Positions 1-6,770 are shown, counted from the stretch's first letter. The stretch is 11,533 nt of DNA from Clostridiales bacterium (GCA_004556165.1 SFIR01000033.1:1-11533); one strand, 5' to 3'. Made by a program: numbers and translations. The notes: generated by a model from the letters alone, not told the origin.

Positions 1-134
1 ACGAGCGCAGCGTATTTTGCGCCCTCGTAATTGAAGGTCAGGATATGGAGAAAGGTCTCCTCTTCGCCGTCCTCATTGATAAATGTTACCTCTTCGTATT
101 CATTCAGGATGCCTTCGTTCATTTCGTCAGTCAT
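1..134 (-). CDS. DUF1292 family protein, N-terminal part (runs off the left edge)
   Basis: This is the first 44 codons of a small acidic protein starting MTDEMNEGILNEYEEVTF and continuing with an acidic segment (INEDGEEETF) and then a hydrophobic strand and NYEGAKYAALV. That pattern of an acidic hairpin followed by 'Y.g..Y..L' is typical of DUF1292 (YrzB-like) proteins, short Bacillota proteins of unknown function. The ATG at 134 follows AAAGGAG about 8 bases upstream. It begins only 19 bp after the ruvX stop, so the two are almost certainly co-transcribed; ruvX-DUF1292 is a well-known Bacillota gene pair. The C-terminus lies outside the window. The family assignment is by eye from half a protein and no function is claimed. 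Confidence 0.8.
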   Translation of the reverse strand, partial: MTDEMNEGILNEYEEVTFINEDGEEETFLHILTFNYEGAKYAAL

Positions 135-153
135 AGTGTACTCCTTTTTTCTC

Positions 154-585
154 TTATTTTATCGGATGCAGCTCAAGATAGCCCTGAAGAATTATCTGCG
201 CAGCCATCTTGTCAACGACCTTGCGGCGTTTCTTCCAGTTGAACTCCGCTTCATACATCGCTTTTTCAGCAACGACGGTGGAGAGCCTTTCATCGTAGAA
301 ATCATGCTCGCCGTCCCAACCCTCGCAGACAGCTTCGGCAAATGCCTTGACCTTGTCGCAGGCTTCGCCGTAGCTTCCGTCCATATTGCGCGGCAGCCCG
401 AAGACGATGCGGCAGGGCGCGTATTTCCTTGCCGCATTCCTGATGTATGCGGCGTCCTTTTCAAGATCACCGGTACGGTTATAGGTCTCAAGGCCCTGAG
501 CGGTTATGCCGAGAGCATCGCTGACTGCGAGCCCGACGCGCTTATCGCCGACATCAACGGCAAAATATCTGAAAAAATTCTGCAT
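154..585 (-). CDS. ruvX: RuvX/YqgF-family putative Holliday junction resolvase / pre-16S rRNA nuclease
   Basis: The 143-residue protein has the RNase H-like fold signature of the YqgF/RuvX family: an N-terminal strand with the catalytic aspartate (FAVDVGDKRVGLAVSD), the central IVFGLPRNMDGSYG motif, and near the C-terminus YDERLSTVVAE followed by VDKMAAQIILQGYL, which carries the last conserved aspartate. Length is normal for the family. Family members are implicated in 5' maturation of 16S rRNA and, by homology, in Holliday junction resolution. I chose the ATG at 585 over a TTG at 600 because AAAGGA sits 6 bases upstream of 585 and the family normally starts a few residues before the first strand. 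A promoter lies at 633-661. In many Bacillota ireB precedes ruvX; here feoAB does. DUF1292 follows 19 bp downstream. Confidence 0.93.
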   Translation of the reverse strand: MQNFFRYFAVDVGDKRVGLAVSDALGITAQGLETYNRTGDLEKDAAYIRNAARKYAPCRIVFGLPRNMDGSYGEACDKVKAFAEAVCEGWDGEHDFYDERLSTVVAEKAMYEAEFNWKKRRKVVDKMAAQIILQGYLELHPIK

Positions 586-606
586 GGATATTCCTTTCAA
601 CGGGGA

Positions 607-628
607 TTCGGCGTAGAATTAAGCCGAA
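607..628 (-). other. stem-loop in the ruvX 5' leader
   Basis: TTCGGC (607-612) and GCCGAA (623-628) form a 6-bp stem with a 10-base loop; the stem can be extended by a G-T pair and, past one mismatch, by two further G-C pairs. It would lie at the extreme 5' end of a transcript from the promoter at 633-661. There is no U-tract after it in either direction, so it does not look like a terminator. A role in 5'-end mRNA stability is only inference. Confidence 0.4.
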
Positions 629-632
629 CTCC

Positions 633-661
633 ATTATAATAGGAAAATCCATGCAGGTCAA
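633..661 (-). promoter_or_regulatory. sigma-A promoter for ruvX-DUF1292
   Basis: On the minus strand the sequence reads TTGACC, a 17-base spacer, then TATAAT (5/6 and 6/6 matches to consensus). It sits in the 89-bp gap between the feoAB stop and the ruvX start, so ruvX can be transcribed independently of the iron transporter. No terminator is visible after feoAB, so read-through is also possible. Confidence 0.75.
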
Positions 662-674
662 GGACGATTTTTAA

Positions 675-3269
675 TTACAGCGCGATGATTAAAAGACCTA
701 TCGAATAAACGAGGAATGCCGCGAGATATGCGACCAGAAGCTGGAATACGACTGCGAACAGCATGTACTTTCGCGATTGCAGCTCCTGCCTCATCGTGCC
801 GAGAGCGGCGACGCAGGGGGTATAGAGCGATGCGAAGACGAGGAAGGAGTATGCCGCCAGCGGAGTAAAGAGTCCGCTGAGTGCAGCAGCCGCACTACCT
901 GCGGTCAGGTTCGTGCCGACAAGCACGCTCAGGGTGGAAACAATGCTCTCCTTTGCGACAACACCGCCGAGCAGAGCTACGACTGCTTCCCATTTGCCGA
1001 AGCCGAGGGGCTTAAAGATGACGGCAATGGCTGTGCCGAGAGTACCGAGTATGCTCGACTGTATGTCGTCACCCACGGGGCGCAGGGTAAAGCTGAAATT
1101 CATAAGCAGCCATACAACGACGCTCATTATGAGTATGAGCGTACCTGCCTTCAGGAGAAAATGCTTGACCCGCTCCCAGACATGCAGCATAGTATCCTTG
1201 AATTTCGGAAGACGGTACGGCGGAAGCTCCATCATGAATGCGGCATCATTGCCGCGGAACAGCGTTTTTTTGAAGAGCAGCCCAAAGAGCGCCGCAAGGA
1301 TTATGCCTCCGAGATACAGGCTCAGCACGACCAAGATCTGCCCTTTGCCGAAGAATGCGCCTGCAATAAGGGCATAGACCGGGAGCTTCGCCGAACAGCT
1401 CATGAACGGGATAAGAAGGATGGTATTGCGCTTATCCTTCATATTCTCCATCGTCCTTGCAGCCATGGCGGCAGGTACGGTGCAGCCGAAGCCCATGAGA
1501 AGGGGTATGAAGCTCTTGCCGCTCAGGCCCAGCTTCCGCATAGGCTTATCCATTATGAATGCTATTCGGCTCATATAGCCGCTGTCCTCAAGGAGCGAGA
1601 GCAGCAGGAAGAGTATTGCGATTTCGGGCAGGAATGTGAGCACGCCGCCGACGCCGCTCAGAATTCCGCCGCAGATGAGGCTTGAAAGCCATGAGGGTAC
1701 CGAAGCATAGGCGAGTGCGCTGTCCACCGCCGGAATAACGATATCGAAGATGAGGCTTTCCATCAAGCCCTTGAGCCATGCGCCGACGGTTGAGAAGGTC
1801 AGCGTAAAGACGACTGCCATGATGAGGATAAAGAAGGGGAGAGCCAGGTATTTATTCGTGAGCACTCGGTCGATCTTATCGGAAAGCGTCGGAGTCCCGA
1901 GCGGATTCCTGCGCTTCAGCACCTTCGATGAGACTTCGGAAATATAGCGGTAGCGGTTATCGGCGAGCATGGATGCAGCCGAACTGAAGCTGTGGCCGGA
2001 AGCCTTGGCATATTCATCCGATATTGCCTTGATCTCAGCCTGCACGCTTTCGGGGAGCTTTAATGCGTCAAGTACGGGTTTATCGCCTTCAAGCAGCTTT
2101 ATGCTGACCCAGTGTACGGGAAGAGCCGCAGCATGAGCATATTCCTCCACAAGCTCGCCTATGCGGTGATGCATGCCGTGAGTATAGTCGTCATAGAGGT
2201 GGTCGGGCTCAAGGTGGAAGCCCTCGTGCAGCTCGGCATGCGCGGTATGAAGTAGTATCTGTGCGGAAACATTTCGGGTCTCCGATACGAGATCGCCCAG
2301 CCCCTTGCCCGTCCTTGCACTGATGGGTACTACGGGTATGCCGAGCTCCTTTGAAAGCGCTTCGCAGTCGATACGGTCGCCGTTCTTTTCAACCTCGTCC
2401 ATCATGTTGAGCGCAATGACCATGGGCCGTTCAAGCTCAAGAAGCTGAACCGTCAGATACAGGTTGCGCTCAAGATTTGTCGCATCTATAATGTTAATAA
2501 TTGCATCCGGCTTTTCGGTGAGGATGTATTTCCTCGCAATGCGCTCCTCCATCCCGAAGGGAGAAAGCGAATAGATACCGGGAAGATCGACAAGCACCAT
2601 CTCATGCCCGTCGGTATTAAGCCCACCGCCCGTATCAAGGGATTTGACCTTACCCTCTTTTTTCTCGACGGTGACTCCTGCCCAGTTGCCGACATACTCC
2701 CTTTCGCCCGTCATGGCATTGAAAAGGGTGGTCTTTCCGCAGTTCGGGTTGCCAACAAGAGCAAGCCTTATCGGCCTGTTCGATTCGTCAATCTCATCGG
2801 GTTCGGAATTCTCCTTTGTTTTGAATACGGCGCGAACGCAGTCCTTATGACAGCTTGCGCAGCCTCCGGAGGAACAGGATACATTCAGTATTCCGCTCGT
2901 CAGCTCCTCCGCACGCCTGTGCGCCTTTTCATCCTCGCGGTCGTTATGGCGGACGCTTTTAAGAAGCTGCTTGCCGGCAAGCTCGTTTTTTTCGCGCAGC
3001 TTTTCCTCGCGCTCGATATCGGCTTTTTCCTCGTCCTCATCCATGAGCTCAATGGCGGCGGCATCGCTTTTGCGCAGGGAGAGCGAGTAGCCGCGCAGGT
3101 GCAGCTCCATAGGGTCGCCCATCGGCGCAAATTTAATAAGCCGCACCTCCGTACCGGGCGTGAGCCCCATATCGGTGAGCTTCCTAAGCAGTATTTCATC
3201 GGAGATGTCCACACGCCTTATGCGTGCGCTCTCTCCGATCTTCAGCATATCAAGATGTTTTCTTTCCAT
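675..3269 (-). CDS. feoB: FeoA-FeoB fusion ferrous iron transporter with a Cys-cluster linker
   Basis: This 864-residue protein imports Fe2+ across the inner membrane in a GTPase-dependent way. Residues about 6-76 are a FeoA-type SH3-like domain (DMGLTPGTEVRLIK). Residues about 77-128 are a highly charged helical linker. Residues 132-144 hold CSSGGCASCHKDC (Cys132, 137, 140, 144 plus His141). The FeoB G domain follows, with G1 GNPNCGKTT (173-181), G2 GVTVE, G3 DLPG (228), G4 NMMD (288-291) and G5 SAR (317-319). From about 476 there are multiple membrane segments with the FeoB hallmarks GYMSRIAF, GFGCTVPA, PFMSCSAKLPVY and GGVVAKES. Fused FeoA-FeoB proteins are known; the Cys cluster inside the linker is unusual to my eye. 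I chose ATG 3269 because AAAGG lies 8 bases upstream; an in-frame ATG at 3302 lacks a comparable site. Regulation is probably iron-responsive through the repeats at 3321-3395. Confidence 0.96.
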   Translation of the reverse strand: MERKHLDMLKIGESARIRRVDISDEILLRKLTDMGLTPGTEVRLIKFAPMGDPMELHLRGYSLSLRKSDAAAIELMDEDEEKADIEREEKLREKNELAGKQLLKSVRHNDREDEKAHRRAEELTSGILNVSCSSGGCASCHKDCVRAVFKTKENSEPDEIDESNRPIRLALVGNPNCGKTTLFNAMTGEREYVGNWAGVTVEKKEGKVKSLDTGGGLNTDGHEMVLVDLPGIYSLSPFGMEERIARKYILTEKPDAIINIIDATNLERNLYLTVQLLELERPMVIALNMMDEVEKNGDRIDCEALSKELGIPVVPISARTGKGLGDLVSETRNVSAQILLHTAHAELHEGFHLEPDHLYDDYTHGMHHRIGELVEEYAHAAALPVHWVSIKLLEGDKPVLDALKLPESVQAEIKAISDEYAKASGHSFSSAASMLADNRYRYISEVSSKVLKRRNPLGTPTLSDKIDRVLTNKYLALPFFILIMAVVFTLTFSTVGAWLKGLMESLIFDIVIPAVDSALAYASVPSWLSSLICGGILSGVGGVLTFLPEIAILFLLLSLLEDSGYMSRIAFIMDKPMRKLGLSGKSFIPLLMGFGCTVPAAMAARTMENMKDKRNTILLIPFMSCSAKLPVYALIAGAFFGKGQILVVLSLYLGGIILAALFGLLFKKTLFRGNDAAFMMELPPYRLPKFKDTMLHVWERVKHFLLKAGTLILIMSVVVWLLMNFSFTLRPVGDDIQSSILGTLGTAIAVIFKPLGFGKWEAVVALLGGVVAKESIVSTLSVLVGTNLTAGSAAAALSGLFTPLAAYSFLVFASLYTPCVAALGTMRQELQSRKYMLFAVVFQLLVAYLAAFLVYSIGLLIIAL

Positions 3270-3320
3270 TGGATCAACCTTTCGTTGGGGGGATGAAATC
3301 ATCCCCGTTATCCGAGTACC

Positions 3321-3339
3321 GATTATACATAGCTAACTC
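3321..3339 (-). promoter_or_regulatory. putative operator, direct repeat copy B (over the feoAB -10)
   Basis: On the plus strand this reads GATTATACATAGCTAACTC. It matches the copy at 3377-3395 at 14 of 19 positions, in the same orientation. It completely covers the feoAB -10 hexamer, so a bound protein would block transcription. The GCTAAC core and 19-bp length resemble DtxR/IdeR-type iron boxes (about 11 of 19 matches to TTAGGTTAGGCTAACCTAA), but the regulator is inference. Confidence 0.5.
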
Positions 3340-3350
3340 AAACATGTCAA
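3322..3350 (-). promoter_or_regulatory. sigma-A promoter for feoAB
   Basis: On the minus strand this is a full-consensus promoter: TTGACA, a 17-base spacer, TATAAT. It lies 53 bp upstream of the chosen feoAB start. Such a strong promoter is expected to be under repressor control, and a putative operator repeat covers the -10. Confidence 0.85.
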
Positions 3351-3376
3351 TGCTTATTTCAAAGAATATTATAGAT

Positions 3377-3395
3377 GATTAACCTATGCTAACTC
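3377..3395 (-). promoter_or_regulatory. putative operator, direct repeat copy A (upstream of the feoAB -35)
   Basis: On the plus strand this reads GATTAACCTATGCTAACTC, the partner of the repeat at 3321-3339, 56 bp away. It is an imperfect palindrome (TTAACCT...GCTAA) and lies between the feoAB -35 and the -35 of the opposing promoter at 3407-3435, so it could influence both directions. Assignment to a DtxR-type metalloregulator is inference. Confidence 0.45.
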
Positions 3396-3406
3396 CGGTC
3401 AAAGCC

Positions 3407-3435
3407 TTTACTTTTCCAATGCCCGGTGCTATAAT
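3407..3435 (+). promoter_or_regulatory. extended -10 promoter for the GNAT acetyltransferase gene
   Basis: TTTACT (3407-3412) is followed by a 17-base spacer and TATAAT (3430-3435), preceded by the TGC extension (3427-3429). The -10 is perfect and the -35 matches at 4 of 6 positions. It would give a leader of about 30 bases before the start at 3472. Confidence 0.7.
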
Positions 3436-3471
3436 AACGTAACTTTCAGCGAAAGAAAAGAGGGTGGAATT

Positions 3472-4068
3472 ATGATGGATTTTGCGCTTTGCGAGAGTAA
3501 AAGGCTGTACCTCAGGGACTTCAACAGCGATGACGCCGAGGCGGTTTTTTCCTATGCCGGCAATGCTGAGAATACCTACTTTATGGATTGGGGTCAGGAC
3601 AGCCGTGAGGATGTTGATAATTACATGGCGCAGAAATTCACCGAGCAGATTGAGTCCCCGAGAAGGCGCTTCGATCTTGCCGTCTGCCTGAGGGAGAACG
3701 GCAAGCTGATAGGTTCCGCAGGGCTTTTTCTTGACGAAAACCGCAGCCAGGCGGAGCTTGGCTATATTTTTCACAGGGCTTATCAGCACATGGGCTATGC
3801 TTCGGAAGCAGCGGAAGCGCTTTTGCGTTTCGGGTTCATGAATCTCGATCTTCACCGCATCTATGCCCGCTGCGACGGCGAGAATCTCGCATCCGAAGCC
3901 GTCATGAAGCGCATCGGCATGAGGAAGGAAGCCGATATGAAGAGCTGCAAGTACACAAAAGTCGGGCAGAAGCAGCAGTGGCGCGGAGAAAAGCTCTATG
4001 CCCTGCTTCAAAAGGAGTACCTGAACAGGGCCTTTGATGCGATTCGGCAGTCCGAAAACCGACAGTAA
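3472..4068 (+). CDS. GNAT-family N-acetyltransferase (RimJ/RimL-like)
   Basis: The 198-residue protein has the layout of the Acetyltransf_3/RimJ-RimL group, which transfers acetyl from acetyl-CoA to an amine, such as a protein N-terminus or a small molecule. It opens with ESKRLYLRDFNSDDAEAVFSY, has the central strand KLIGSAGLF (about 78-86), then ELGYIFHRAYQHMGYASEA (about 95-112), in which Q-x-x-G-x-A binds the acetyl-CoA pyrophosphate. The segment IYARCDGENLASEAVMKRIGM (about 130-150) is the usual C-terminal GNAT motif. The start at 3472 is supported by AGAGGG 7 bases upstream; a second ATG follows immediately. It is transcribed away from feoAB from its own promoter, and its neighbours give no hint of substrate. 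The fold assignment is confident; the substrate is unknown. Confidence 0.9.
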   Translation: MMDFALCESKRLYLRDFNSDDAEAVFSYAGNAENTYFMDWGQDSREDVDNYMAQKFTEQIESPRRRFDLAVCLRENGKLIGSAGLFLDENRSQAELGYIFHRAYQHMGYASEAAEALLRFGFMNLDLHRIYARCDGENLASEAVMKRIGMRKEADMKSCKYTKVGQKQQWRGEKLYALLQKEYLNRAFDAIRQSENRQ

Positions 4069-4090
4069 ATACCGTTATATTTTATATTTG

Positions 4091-4112
4091 CGCACACTGC
4101 CTCCAATGTGCG
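4091..4112 (+). terminator. weak hairpin downstream of the acetyltransferase gene
   Basis: CGCACA (4091-4096) and TGTGCG (4107-4112) form a 6-bp stem with a 10-base loop just after the acetyltransferase stop. Neither side carries a proper U-tract (TCAATAATCGG follows), so it is at best a weak or Rho-assisted terminator. Confidence 0.3.
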
Positions 4113-4132
4113 TCAATAATCGGTAAATATAC

Positions 4133-4161
4133 TTGAAACCTCCCGAATTAAAGATTACAAT
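4133..4161 (+). promoter_or_regulatory. sigma-A promoter for the aminotransferase-tyrS-yigZ unit
   Basis: TTGAAA (4133-4138), a 17-base spacer and TACAAT (4156-4161) each match consensus at 5 of 6 positions. Transcription would start near 4168, leaving a leader of about 95 bases before the aminotransferase start. No equally good promoter is visible before tyrS or the YigZ-family gene. Confidence 0.7.
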
Positions 4162-4175
4162 TATTTTAGAGACAC

Positions 4176-4200
4176 TCCGCCCGTTTGACGAACGGACGGA
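4176..4200 (+). other. strong stem-loop in the aminotransferase mRNA leader
   Basis: TCCGCCCGTT (4176-4185) pairs with AACGGACGGA (4191-4200) around a 5-base loop; only one of ten pairs is a mismatch. It lies about 8 bases after the predicted transcription start and is followed by an A-rich stretch rather than U's, so it is not an intrinsic terminator. A second, smaller hairpin follows, with TGTGC (4218-4222) and GCACA (4238-4242), just before the ribosome binding site. A 5' stabilising or regulatory role is inference. Confidence 0.5.
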
Positions 4201-4262
4201 GAAAATCAAGAATATTTTGTGCAGACAGGACCATTTAGCACAGCAATTCAGGAGGTAATCAT

Positions 4263-5453
4263 ATGCATATTGCAGAACGCATGCAGGGCGTGAACGGCAG
4301 CGCGATCAGGGAACTCTTTAAGCTCTTGGGCGATCCCGAGATAATCTCGTTCGGCGGCGGCAACCCTGCCAAGGAATGCTTCCCAAAAGAGGATATCGAG
4401 AAGATCACGGATGAACTTCTCCGTGATAAATCCGATGTACTGCTTCAGTACGGTGCGACCGAGGGCTATCTCCCGCTCCGCAAGGCCTATATCGAAAAGA
4501 TTCTCCCCGATCTCGGCCTGACCGCAGAGCTTGAGAATGTGCTCGCTCTCACCGGTTCCATGCAGGGCCTTGACCTCATCTGCAAGGTTGTCGTCAATCC
4601 CGGTGACGTCGTATTGGTCGAAGAGCCGAGCTTCCTCGGTGCGCTCCAGACCTTCAATATCGCACAGGCCAAGCTCGTCCCCGTACCCCTTCATACCGAC
4701 GGCATCCATGTTGACGAGCTTGAAGCGCTCGTCCGCGAGTACAGGCCCGTAATGTTCTATACCATCCCCACCTTCCAGAATCCCACGAGCTGGGTCTCCG
4801 GCATTGAAGCGCGCAAGGCTATCGCAAGGCTTGCAGCGGAATACGATATGATAGTCATCGAGGATGACCCCTATGCGTCCCTCCGCTTCAGCGGTGAAAA
4901 GCTGCCCACCATAAAGAGCTTCGATACAAGCGGCAATGTCATACTCATGTCCAGCTTTTCCAAGACCATCTCCCCCGGCATGCGTGTTGCCCTCTGCTGC
5001 GGCAACGCAGAGCTTATCCGCAAGATGACCATAGCCAAGCAGAGCGCGGATACCCATTCCCCGAACCTCAATCAGGCCATCATCGCCGAATACCTCAACC
5101 GTGACCTGCTCCCCGAGCATATAGCCGAGATATCAAAGGTTTATGCGCATTCCGCCTCCGTCATGATAGAAGCAATGGAAGAATACTTCCCCGATTGGGT
5201 AGAATATGAGAAGCCCATCGGCGGTCTGTTCATCTGGTGCACCCTCCCCGAGGGCTGGGATGCATCGGAGCTCTTTAAGAAGGCAGTTGCGCGCAAGGTC
5301 GCATTCGTACCCGGCGTCTCCTTCTTCACCACTCCCGGCAAGGGCAATAATACCTTTCGCCTCAACTTCTCCGCAGAGCCCGAGGAAAGGATTCGCAGGG
5401 GCATCAGGACGCTCGGCGACCTTCTCAAAGAGACTGCTGAGGAAATGAAGTAA
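4263..5453 (+). CDS. PLP-dependent aminotransferase, fold type I (2-aminoadipate/aromatic aminotransferase-like)
   Basis: The 396-residue enzyme moves amino groups between an amino acid and a 2-oxo acid. The start region IISFGGGNPAKECFP is typical of the LysN/Aro8-like branch of class I/II aminotransferases, the domain that is also fused to MocR regulators; no DNA-binding domain is present here. Visible active-site residues are QYGATEGYLPLR (62-73), Asn173 in QNPTS, Asp202 and Tyr204 in DDPY, the Schiff-base Lys234 in SSFSKTISPGMR with phosphate-binding Arg241, and the carboxylate-binding Arg366 in FRLNFS. The ATG at 4263 has AGGAGG 7 bases upstream. tyrS begins 60 bp downstream, apparently on the same transcript, which makes an aromatic substrate attractive; that is inference only. 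Substrate could equally be 2-aminoadipate, branched-chain amino acids or alanine. Confidence 0.92.
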   Translation: MHIAERMQGVNGSAIRELFKLLGDPEIISFGGGNPAKECFPKEDIEKITDELLRDKSDVLLQYGATEGYLPLRKAYIEKILPDLGLTAELENVLALTGSMQGLDLICKVVVNPGDVVLVEEPSFLGALQTFNIAQAKLVPVPLHTDGIHVDELEALVREYRPVMFYTIPTFQNPTSWVSGIEARKAIARLAAEYDMIVIEDDPYASLRFSGEKLPTIKSFDTSGNVILMSSFSKTISPGMRVALCCGNAELIRKMTIAKQSADTHSPNLNQAIIAEYLNRDLLPEHIAEISKVYAHSASVMIEAMEEYFPDWVEYEKPIGGLFIWCTLPEGWDASELFKKAVARKVAFVPGVSFFTTPGKGNNTFRLNFSAEPEERIRRGIRTLGDLLKETAEEMK

Positions 5454-5482
5454 GAGATATTTTACAAAAGAAATCGATCGAA

Positions 5483-5503
5483 AGGAGAAAGAGCTAAAGC
5501 TCT
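5483..5503 (+). promoter_or_regulatory. displaced Shine-Dalgarno and hairpin before tyrS
   Basis: The only good ribosome binding site, AGGAG at 5483-5487, ends 26 bases before the tyrS ATG at 5514. Between them AGAGC (5490-5494) and GCTCT (5499-5503) form a hairpin with a 4-base loop; folding it leaves about 12 unpaired bases. There is no ATG, GTG or TTG in frame between AGGAG and 5514, and only a weak GAAAG sits near the start codon. The space is far too short for a T-box leader. Confidence 0.5.
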
Positions 5504-5513
5504 CCGAAAGACA

Positions 5514-6764
5514 ATGGAATCAATAAAAACAACCCCTCCGATACAGAATGCCTATGACGTTCTCGAGGAGCGCGGCTATATTAAGCAATGCTCGCATCCG
5601 GAAGAACTGCGCGAGCTCCTCGGCAAGGAAAGGCTGACCTTCTATATCGGCTTTGACCCCACCGCGGAAAGCCTCACCGTGGGTCACTATGTCGCAATGT
5701 GCGTTATGGCGCATATGCAGCGCTGCGGCCACCGCCCGATAGTGCTTGTAGGCGGCGGTACAGCTATGATAGCAGATCCCTCCGGCAAGACCGAGCTTCG
5801 CAAGCTTCTCAGCGTTGAAGAGCTTGATGCGAATGTCGAATCTATCAAAAAGCAGATGTCACGCCTCATAGATTTTGAGGGAGAGAACGGTGCTATCCTC
5901 GTCAATAACGCCGACTGGCTCCGCAATCTCAATTTCATGGACTTCATGCGCGATATCGCAGTCCATTTCTCCGTAAACGAGATGCTCCGCGCGGAATGCT
6001 ATAAGCAGCGCTATGAGCGCGGCCTGACCTTCTTCGAATTCAGCTATATGCTCATGCAGAGCTACGATTTTCTTCGCCTCAACAGGGATTACGGTTGCGA
6101 GCTCGAAATGGGCGGTGACGACCAGTGGAGCAATATCCTCGGCGGTGCGGACCTCATCCGCCGCAAGGAGCACAAGCGTGCCTACGCGCTCACCACAAGG
6201 CTTCTCACCACCTCCGACGGCAAGAAGATGGGCAAGACCGAGAAGGGCGCGGTATGGCTTTCCAAGGAACGCACCGGCGTATTCGATTTCTATCAGTATT
6301 TCCGCAATATCGCAGATGCCGATGTTAAGACCTGCCTCAGCCTTCTCACCTTCATACCCATGGACGAGGTGAACAGGCTCTGCGCTGAGGGCGCGGATAT
6401 CAACGAAGCAAAGCGCGTGCTCGCCTATACCGTCACCAAGCAGGTGCATGGTGAGGAAGAGGCAAAGAAGGCTGCGGAGACTGCTGCCGCTCTGTTCAGC
6501 GGTAAGGGCAGCCTCGAGCATATGCCCACCTGCACTCTCACCGATGAGAATATCGAGGAGAGCGGCATGAGCCTTGCCCGTCTCTTAGTCATCTCCGGCA
6601 TTGAAAAATCGAATTCCGCCGCTATTCGTTCGATTAAAGAGGGCGGTATCAGCGTGGATGATGAAAAGGTGACCGATACCCGTGCTGTCCTCGACGCAGG
6701 GAAGCTCTCGGACGGAATAATCATCAGGAAGGGCAAAAAGACCTTCGTCCGCCTCACAAAGTAA
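5514..6764 (+). CDS. tyrS: tyrosyl-tRNA synthetase (TyrRS, bacterial type)
   Basis: The 416-residue cytoplasmic enzyme attaches tyrosine to tRNA-Tyr using ATP. The class I catalytic domain shows YIGFDPTAESLTVGHYV (44-60), where TVGH is the HIGH motif, then the tyrosine-binding Tyr178, Gln182 and Asp185 in YMLMQSYDF, GGDDQW (200-205), and the KMSKS loop as KKMGKT (237-242). Residues about 350-416 form the tRNA-binding S4 domain (MSLARLLVISG...SIKEGGISVDDEKV). Length is normal for the family. The ATG at 5514 is the first in-frame start after the upstream stop, although its Shine-Dalgarno is unusually distant. It sits between an aminotransferase gene (60 bp upstream) and a YigZ-family gene (6 bp downstream). 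Bacillota tyrS genes are commonly T-box regulated; no T-box is visible here. Confidence 0.97.
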   Translation: MESIKTTPPIQNAYDVLEERGYIKQCSHPEELRELLGKERLTFYIGFDPTAESLTVGHYVAMCVMAHMQRCGHRPIVLVGGGTAMIADPSGKTELRKLLSVEELDANVESIKKQMSRLIDFEGENGAILVNNADWLRNLNFMDFMRDIAVHFSVNEMLRAECYKQRYERGLTFFEFSYMLMQSYDFLRLNRDYGCELEMGGDDQWSNILGGADLIRRKEHKRAYALTTRLLTTSDGKKMGKTEKGAVWLSKERTGVFDFYQYFRNIADADVKTCLSLLTFIPMDEVNRLCAEGADINEAKRVLAYTVTKQVHGEEEAKKAAETAAALFSGKGSLEHMPTCTLTDENIEESGMSLARLLVISGIEKSNSAAIRSIKEGGISVDDEKVTDTRAVLDAGKLSDGIIIRKGKKTFVRLTK

Positions 6765-6770
6765 GCAGCA

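Noticed and set aside
31..639. A 202-codon plus-strand frame opposite ruvX.
   Set aside because: It is antisense to conserved RuvX motifs and crosses the ruvX promoter.
777..1685. A 302-codon open frame opposite the FeoB membrane domain.
   Set aside because: It is rich in Glu, Gln, His and Arg with no domain, as expected for the complement of a membrane protein; the FeoB frame is unambiguous.
2604..3296. A 230-codon plus-strand frame opposite the FeoA domain and G domain.
   Set aside because: It is the shadow of strongly conserved FeoA and GTPase motifs and has no ribosome binding site of note.
3267..3302. The upstream ATG at 3302 as the feoAB start.
   Set aside because: It has no good Shine-Dalgarno, whereas ATG 3269 has AAAGG at 8 bases and begins at the natural FeoA N-terminus.
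3379..4011. A 210-codon minus-strand frame opposite the acetyltransferase, reaching into the divergent promoter region.
   Set aside because: The plus-strand frame has GNAT motifs, a promoter and a ribosome binding site; the minus-strand frame has none.
4168..4262. A T-box riboswitch controlling the aminotransferase and tyrS.
   Set aside because: The leader is only about 95 bases and has no TGGGTGG-type T-box sequence, antiterminator or terminator with a U-tract.
5859..6521. A 220-codon minus-strand frame opposite tyrS.
   Set aside because: It is antisense to catalytic-domain codons of tyrS and has no recognisable motif.
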